Origin: Sisyra terminalis
Lineage: Eukaryota > Arthropoda > Insecta > Neuroptera > Sisyridae
Length of the DNA stretch: 64,000 nucleotides
Assembly: GCA_958496175.1 (NCBI GenBank)
Contig: OY292279.1
Span: forward strand, 4,526,001 to 4,590,000
Direction: 5' to 3'
The stretch's first letter is position 1, and every line of letters starts with the position of its first letter. The notes below the pieces were generated by a model. That model did no database searches. It was not told the DNA's origin and worked only from the letters and a program-made list of their open reading frames with translations. Below are positions 58,261 through 64,000 of the stretch, one piece after another. Position numbers and translations under genes: made by a program.

Positions 58261-59703
58261 TTGCTGAAATTTCAGTAAACAATTATGATATTTTAGGCCA
58301 ATTTTGCGCTTTATTTCTTATTAAATGCAAGTTGCATTTGTCGTTGATACAATGCATGCTATGAAGTGAAAACCATCTGTTCGAAGAACTTTTTGCCAAC
58401 TTAAACTGCGTAAAATCACATCATATTTTTAAACAATTTTCCATCGAAAATTGCATCTTTTGGTTGAAGTTTTCAACAATTTGAAGATACAGATAACATT
58501 AATCTGCTGTTCTTAAAGTAGTACTTTTTTCACCCAATATTTCCACACATTTTTCTTCATTTTCAAAATGTACGACAAGTTTAAGACTTGCATTGATTTG
58601 GTCCCATATTGAATACTTTTCTGAAAAGTAATTGTTTTAGAAATTCTACTGCAACAGTTAGAAGATCAAAGTTTTAGCTTGAATATTAGCTTTGTATAAG
58701 GCTAATTTTGATTGGAAAACGTTGGAAAATTTTTTTCCCCAGTAATTATCGACAAATTGAAATTGCCTTAAACTTAATTCTAATAATTTATTGTTGCAAA
58801 AAACCCTAAGGCTTTACAAAGTTTGAGCTTTAAACTATTGAAAATAGGCAAAAAAATGGTGTTCTTTTTGTGAAAGATTTATTTATATTACTACTACGTT
58901 TATTTCTGTCCATAATTTCACATTGTTCATCCACGTGCCGTTTAGTTGCATCACATTTTTTTTTTAATTTTCCGATAAATCTCCAAGAAATTACGCTTCT
59001 CGTATTTCAGATAACGCAAAATAAACCACGTGAATCTCATTGACTCATTTTTTTCCCAGCAGCATTGCAATGAATCAATTAATTAGTTTGCCTCCTCACT
59101 ATTCAAATATTGATGTAAATTTTGTACTTTCGAACGTCCCATTGTTGGTCTATGTCGTATATAAAACATGCGATAAAACCATTAAAAAAAAATTTTCATG
59201 CATTTTCTTCAGATAACAAAGTAATGATTTCAACTGCACTTTGCATTCGTATTGCACGTCACTAAGTAAGTGTATAGTTGATAATTTTTATCATCTAAAA
59301 AAATTATTCGGTGAAAATTTTACAATTCAGCCTTTGTGAAAGATTAGTCTAATTTCCGGAAGTATTTCAGAATGAAAAATATTAAGTAAATTTCAAGTTT
59401 AAATCGATCGGATATTATCATTTTTTTTTTTTTAAATAATCGTTTGTCAAGGCTGCAACGTAACATCTAATTACGACTAGCCTTGTTGTTTAATTTTGAG
59501 AATTATTTTTACTTTTGAAAAAAAAAATTTTTAATAAAAACTTTTCAATAAAACAAATGTGAAGAAATATCGTATTGAGTTGGCATTCAGGAAACTCGTG
59601 ACAATACCTTATATCGATAATTTTTTCATCCTTTCCCACCTAAACGCTAATAATAAACGCCAATACAAAACCAAACCTTAATGACTCATCCGTTTCCATT
59701 TAA
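58261..59703. other. AT-rich stretch without recognised features
   Basis: Probably intron of the membrane-protein gene. I see no coding composition, known element or array. Confidence 0.4.
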
Positions 59704-59711
59704 GTGCACAG

Positions 59712-61259
59712 TAGAATGATTCAAAAGAAATTATGAAATTTTTTTTTCTTATTTATATCGAAAAAATTGTTGGGAATGACAAAAAAAAATCCTGTGAAAG
59801 TTTAAGCTCTTAATATTAATACTAAGAGGTGGAGCATCGCAAATTTCGATTTTCCTTTTAAATACCATGGCAACAATATTCTCTTGCACTTTGGAATTTT
59901 ATAGCTCACGTCAAAGACAATATTTCGAAATGACCAAGGTATATTCTTGTAGAAAATTAAACGATCTACAAAAAAGGTCTCTAACAAGTTTTTGCTATAT
60001 TTATTCCTTCAAAAGTAATTCGAGGTCAAAGTTGAACTTAAGAGAAATTTTAATATTTTTTCAATTTTTTTACGCAACCATCACTTTTATGAGAAAATTT
60101 TATAGGACATTTTTTGTAGAGCACTTTTTTCTATAACTTATCTCTATACAAGTTTTGATATTTTTACAGGTCCTATGTTATTTAATTAAAATAAAAAAAA
60201 AAATTATGTTAAAAATATAGGAATTACTTATCTTCATAAAAGTTTTTGATATTTTTCACAGGCTCTAAGTTATTTGCAATGAACTGAAAATATTCGTAAT
60301 TTTATTGTTTTAAATTAATAATATTATTCGAGTTATTAGATTTTTAAGCTAGAAATTATTTTATTTAAATTTAATTGCAATTGTTATACTAAGAGGTTTT
60401 TATTGCAATTGGGAATCCGAAATATTGTCACCAACGTGAGCTCACGGTGCTCACGTTGGTGACAATATTTCGGAATGACCAAGGTATATTCTTGTAGAAA
60501 ATTGAACAATCTACAAAAAAGGTATGTTACAAGTTTTTGATATATTTATTTCTTCTAAAGTTATTCGAGGTCAAAGCTGAACTAGAGAGAAATTTTAATA
60601 TTTTTTCAAATTTTTGACGCAACCATCAATTTTATGAGAAAATTTTATAGGACATTTTTTTTTCTATAACTTAGCTCTATAAAAGTTTTTGATATTTTTC
60701 ACAGGTCCTAAATTATTTAATGAAAATAAAAAAAATAATTTTCATGTTAAATTTGTAATAATTCAAGGAATGTTCAGTTTAATGCAAATAACTTAGGACC
60801 TGTGAAAAAAATCAAAAACTTTTATAGAGATAAGTAATAGAAAAAAAAGTGTTCTACAAAAAATGTCCTATAAAATTTTCTCATAAAATTAATGGTTGCG
60901 TCAAAAAAGTGAAAAAATATTAAAATTTCTCTTTAGTTCAACTTTGACCTCGAATAACTTTTGAAAAAATAAATATATCAAAAACTTGTACGAGACCTTT
61001 TTTGTAGATCATTCAATTTTCTACAAGAATATACCTTGGTAATTCCGAAATATAGTCACCAACGTGAGCTATAAAATTCCAAAGTGTAAGAGAATATTGT
61101 TCCCATGTTATTTCTATGGAAAATCGAAATTTACGATGCGGCACCTCTTAATATTAATATTAAGAGCTTAAACTTTTACAGGATTTTTTTTGTCATTCCC
61201 AACATTATTTTCGATATAATTAAGAAAAAAAAAATCATCATTTTTTTTGAACTAGTCTA
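59712..61259. mobile_element. Compound foldback element, 1,548 bp, 8-bp target duplication
   Basis: Ends TAGAATGATTC and GAACTAGTCTA. GTGCACAG is duplicated exactly at 59704-59711 and 61260-61267. Inside are more arm copies than in the simple element: one arm from 59712, a second beginning at a perfect hairpin (60417-60473), and a third, reversed, to 61259. It seems to be an element rearranged by internal duplication or nested insertion. No coding capacity. Confidence 0.85.
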
Positions 61260-61267
61260 GTGCACAG

Positions 61268-62613
61268 TATTGAACTATAAATTATATCCAATAAATTAAT
61301 ATAAAATTGCAATGGAAAATTGGTTTTCCTGCAAACGAAAACCCTTTTGAAAATTTTTTTTTTCATTTCCATAAATAGTGGTGTTTTGGTGGATATTTTT
61401 ATAGAGGGAATTCCCAGCAATAAATTCATGTATGGCTTTATGTAGGAGGAGGAAATCGTGTTAAAGATTTGATAGGATTCTTCGTCATAAGATTACCGCG
61501 TGATTGCCTCATTTAACAATAAAAATATTATTGTTTTCTCTATAAAATTAGTGGAATAATTGGTCAACAAAAAAAAAACGTTTTATCAATCAAATTAATT
61601 AATTATTATCTTGAGAATGACTAATTGTATAAAAACGATAAAAAAGTCACAAGTAAATCAAAGTATGATTACAATAATTAAATGTAATTTCCTAGGAAAA
61701 AAATAGAATGGAAAATGAGGAAAAATAGATGGAAATAATATAGAAAGGTAAACGTAAATATTTTGTTGTTGAAGAATGAAACTTTGCGTTTTTTTTTTTT
61801 TTTTATTTCGGTGAAGGCTTTTTTCAAAGCTCATTTACTATGCACAGTAAATGCGACACCGAATCTATTTAATGTTTACATTTTCGTTAAGGTAAACAAC
61901 TGATGTAATTTGTATTTATTTACCAAGATAACTGATTTTCCTTGAGCATTTCCTCGAAAATTCAGTGCGAGGTGGAAAAATAATGTAAATAAAATGCGCG
62001 GTTGAGATTTCCGTTTAAATGAGGTCAAATGAAAATTAGTATTTGTGAAAAAAACTTAGTTTTGTTTTCACTAAAGACTTATAAACGTTAAATGAGAAGC
62101 TAATTCAACTACCCTTATTTGGTCACCCTCACTTGGTGATGAGTTAAAATCTTTTTTTCTAGACCAAATTACCTGACGTATATTATAATAAAAATATCGA
62201 TTTAATGGTTTGGAACACTAAAGGGAAAAAAAAATTGTATTCTAAAAATAAATGGCATTAAATATGTGCTCCTCCCTGAATTTAATAAGGGATATTTTAG
62301 TATTTTTAAGGTAGTAGTATTTTTTAATAATTCCTCGTCTTTGAGGTGATCCAGGATTTAAATTATTGGCATTCTCGTAAGACCTGTAGTGTTGCCTTTT
62401 TTTAATTAGCAACATAGGAAATTTGTATTGCAAAATACTAACTTTTTTTTTCTACTACTGTTTTTTGACACTTGATTTACTGCAAACAAGTTTTACCCTC
62501 TCTAAAATCACCACTCGAAATATCAATTTTTCGATGCAAAAGTTTTGAAAGAAAATTATGTAAAAATATGGTATGATTATCTTTTGCCATTAAAAATAAA
62601 AGTGAAGAATTAC
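61268..62613. other. AT-rich stretch without recognised features
   Basis: A slightly G+C-richer patch at about 61820-62000, but no supported exon, element or array. Confidence 0.4.
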
Positions 62614-62882
62614 CAAATGCAAATAACTTAGAACCTGTAAAAAATATCAAAAACTTTTATAGAGATAAGTTATAGGAAAAAAAATGCTCTACAAAAAATG
62701 TACAATACAATTTTTCTCATAAAATTGATAGTCGCGTCAAAAAATTGAAAAAATATTAAAATTTCTCTTTAGTTCAACTTTGACCTCGGATAACTTTTGA
62801 AGGAATAAATATATCAAAAACTTGTCCGAGACCATTTTTGTAGATCGTTTAATTTTCTACAAGAATATACTTTGGTCATTCC
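62614..62882 (+). mobile_element. Foldback-family arm fragment
   Basis: One inner arm only, from AAATAACTTAGAACCTGTAA through ATAGTCGCGTCAAAAAATTG to TACTTTGGTCATTCC. Matches the right arms of the full elements; no terminal repeat. Confidence 0.75.
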
Positions 62883-64000
62883 AGGTGTAAGTTAATTGAT
62901 TGTTTTATCTTTTGCAAAGATAAAACATTTTTTTTCAAAGCAAATTTCCATTAAAAGTGCGAGTATAAACGCAGCAAAAAATTGCCCAAAAAGAATAGTT
63001 TTTCTTGCCAAAGTTTAATTGATAATTCCCAACGAATAAATGGATGGCCTTAAGTTATTCTAGATATTTGAATTTTTCAACAATTAAATCGTAATTTGAC
63101 CAAAAATTCGTCCGAAACCATCAACTAAACGATCTTCTATTCTTTAACGGAAATATTAACTTTTACCCCTACTTTTTTGAAGCAAAATTCTGATGAAAAT
63201 TTATAGTAAATTCCTCCTAATTGTTACCGTTTTAGCTTTGTATTGTTGGCATCAAGGAAATTCAACAGGTGTTACTGGATTGCGTTAGCGATCTAGGGAA
63301 AAATATCTCCACTTATCAAAAAAAGTCAATTTTTTCAAGCAGGAAAAACCATCAAACTTTTAAAAAAAGTTGTATTGGACAAATTAAAATAATTTCATAA
63401 GATAACTTTGTGGTTTTTGGTGGAAAAAATGGGGAAATTTATCACTATTTGGGGACCAAGTGGTCAAAAGTTATCCAAGACCCAAACCCAGTGATTAAAA
63501 TATAGGAAATTTGCCCAAAAAGATCAGCTTTGCTTGCCAAAGTTGGATCGCAAATTCCATTTGAAGATTTCAAACATTTATTTTTTTACCATCACAAAAA
63601 TGCGGATGGGAGCATTTCTTGGTATTTGAATTTTTCAACAATTAATCCAAAATTTGACCAAACATTTGACCAACTAGAACCATAATTTTTTTGATTTGAA
63701 TTTTTTGGAGTTTTACTCGATCTAGTCTTTTAGAGGTCACTGGATTGAAGTAGCAATCTCGCAGGATAAATTCTGATTTTAAAAATTTTAAAAATTCCTG
63801 ATTTTTAAAAAAAAAAAATAAATTGAGGAAATAACGTGTCATCTATTGGTGATCAAATGGTAACCGAGGGTGATCAAATAGATACCAAATAGGATTGATT
63901 TTCCATTGTATTATCTTCCCTCGGAAATTTTTGGACCAATTTTTCAAGGGAAAAAAATCATGAAACTTTTTCCCGAAAAAGTAAATTGTTTTTATACAAA
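62883..64000. repeat. Reversed copies of the 56-58 kb repeats
   Basis: TTACCGTTTTAGCTTTGTAT, then GTTGGCATCAAGG, then CAACAGGTGTTACTGGATTG, near 63225-63290, is the reverse complement of a block near 58060-58140. CCAAGACCCAAACCCAGTGA near 63476 matches the GGGTTTGAGTCTAGG block in reverse. No gene seen. Confidence 0.6.

Noticed and set aside
1..64000. tRNA or rRNA genes
   Set aside because: I looked for GGTTCGAATCC-like T arms and conserved rRNA blocks on both strands and found none that convinced me. A tRNAscan-SE run would be decisive.

Overview
The window looks like a nuclear contig from an insect. It is very AT-rich. Genes are split by short GT-AG introns (53 and 60 nt in two small genes) or by very long ones, one gene encodes a mitochondrial ribosomal protein of animal type, and non-coding DNA is full of hAT-like MITEs, foldback elements and low-copy tandem repeats. 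The order cannot be fixed from sequence alone. Nothing looks bacterial, and I found no rRNA, tRNA or CRISPR array.

Layout. (1) 0.4-6.1 kb, + strand: a four-exon gene with a TATA box, coding for a small secreted protein (109 aa). All four exons join in phase; I do not recognise the family. (2) 6.1-7.9 kb: the spacer between this gene and a convergent - strand gene (189 aa, unknown) is amplified about four times and carries two transposon insertions with clean target duplications. (3) 8.4-13.3 kb: intergenic DNA with a large nested inverted repeat built around a foldback element. (4) 13.3-16.3 kb: a cluster of small lysine- and cysteine-rich proteins (three intact on -, one apparently frameshifted on +). 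Each starts with a basic stretch that lacks acidic residues and resembles a mitochondrial presequence. The best marked one carries 16 consecutive CAPK-type repeats. Two of the genes are separated by only 4 nt. (5) 16.66-17.47 kb, + strand: mRpS15, single exon, divergent from the cluster. (6) 17.5-22.6 kb: intergenic tandem duplications and MITEs.

(7) 22.6 kb to at least 52.9 kb, - strand: the 3' part of a gene for a single-pass membrane protein. Three exons can be seen: a transmembrane exon at 52.8 kb, a cytoplasmic exon at 30.8-31.1 kb and a terminal exon at 23.9-24.1 kb. The introns are about 21.7 and 6.7 kb, and upstream exons must lie beyond the right edge. The introns hold satellite-like arrays with units of about 180-460 bp, palindromic elements and a decayed coding remnant at 31.4-31.9 kb.

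(8) 53-64 kb: probably more intron of the same gene, with two long foldback elements that have 8-bp target duplications. One sits in a duplicated segment whose other copy preserves the empty site.

The most interesting candidate system is the cysteine-rich cluster with presequence-like N-termini. By analogy with male-germline cysteine-rich proteins of insects and mammals it could encode structural proteins of sperm mitochondria or tail, but that is inference. Exon boundaries were read by eye from splice sites and reading phase; RNA data would settle them.
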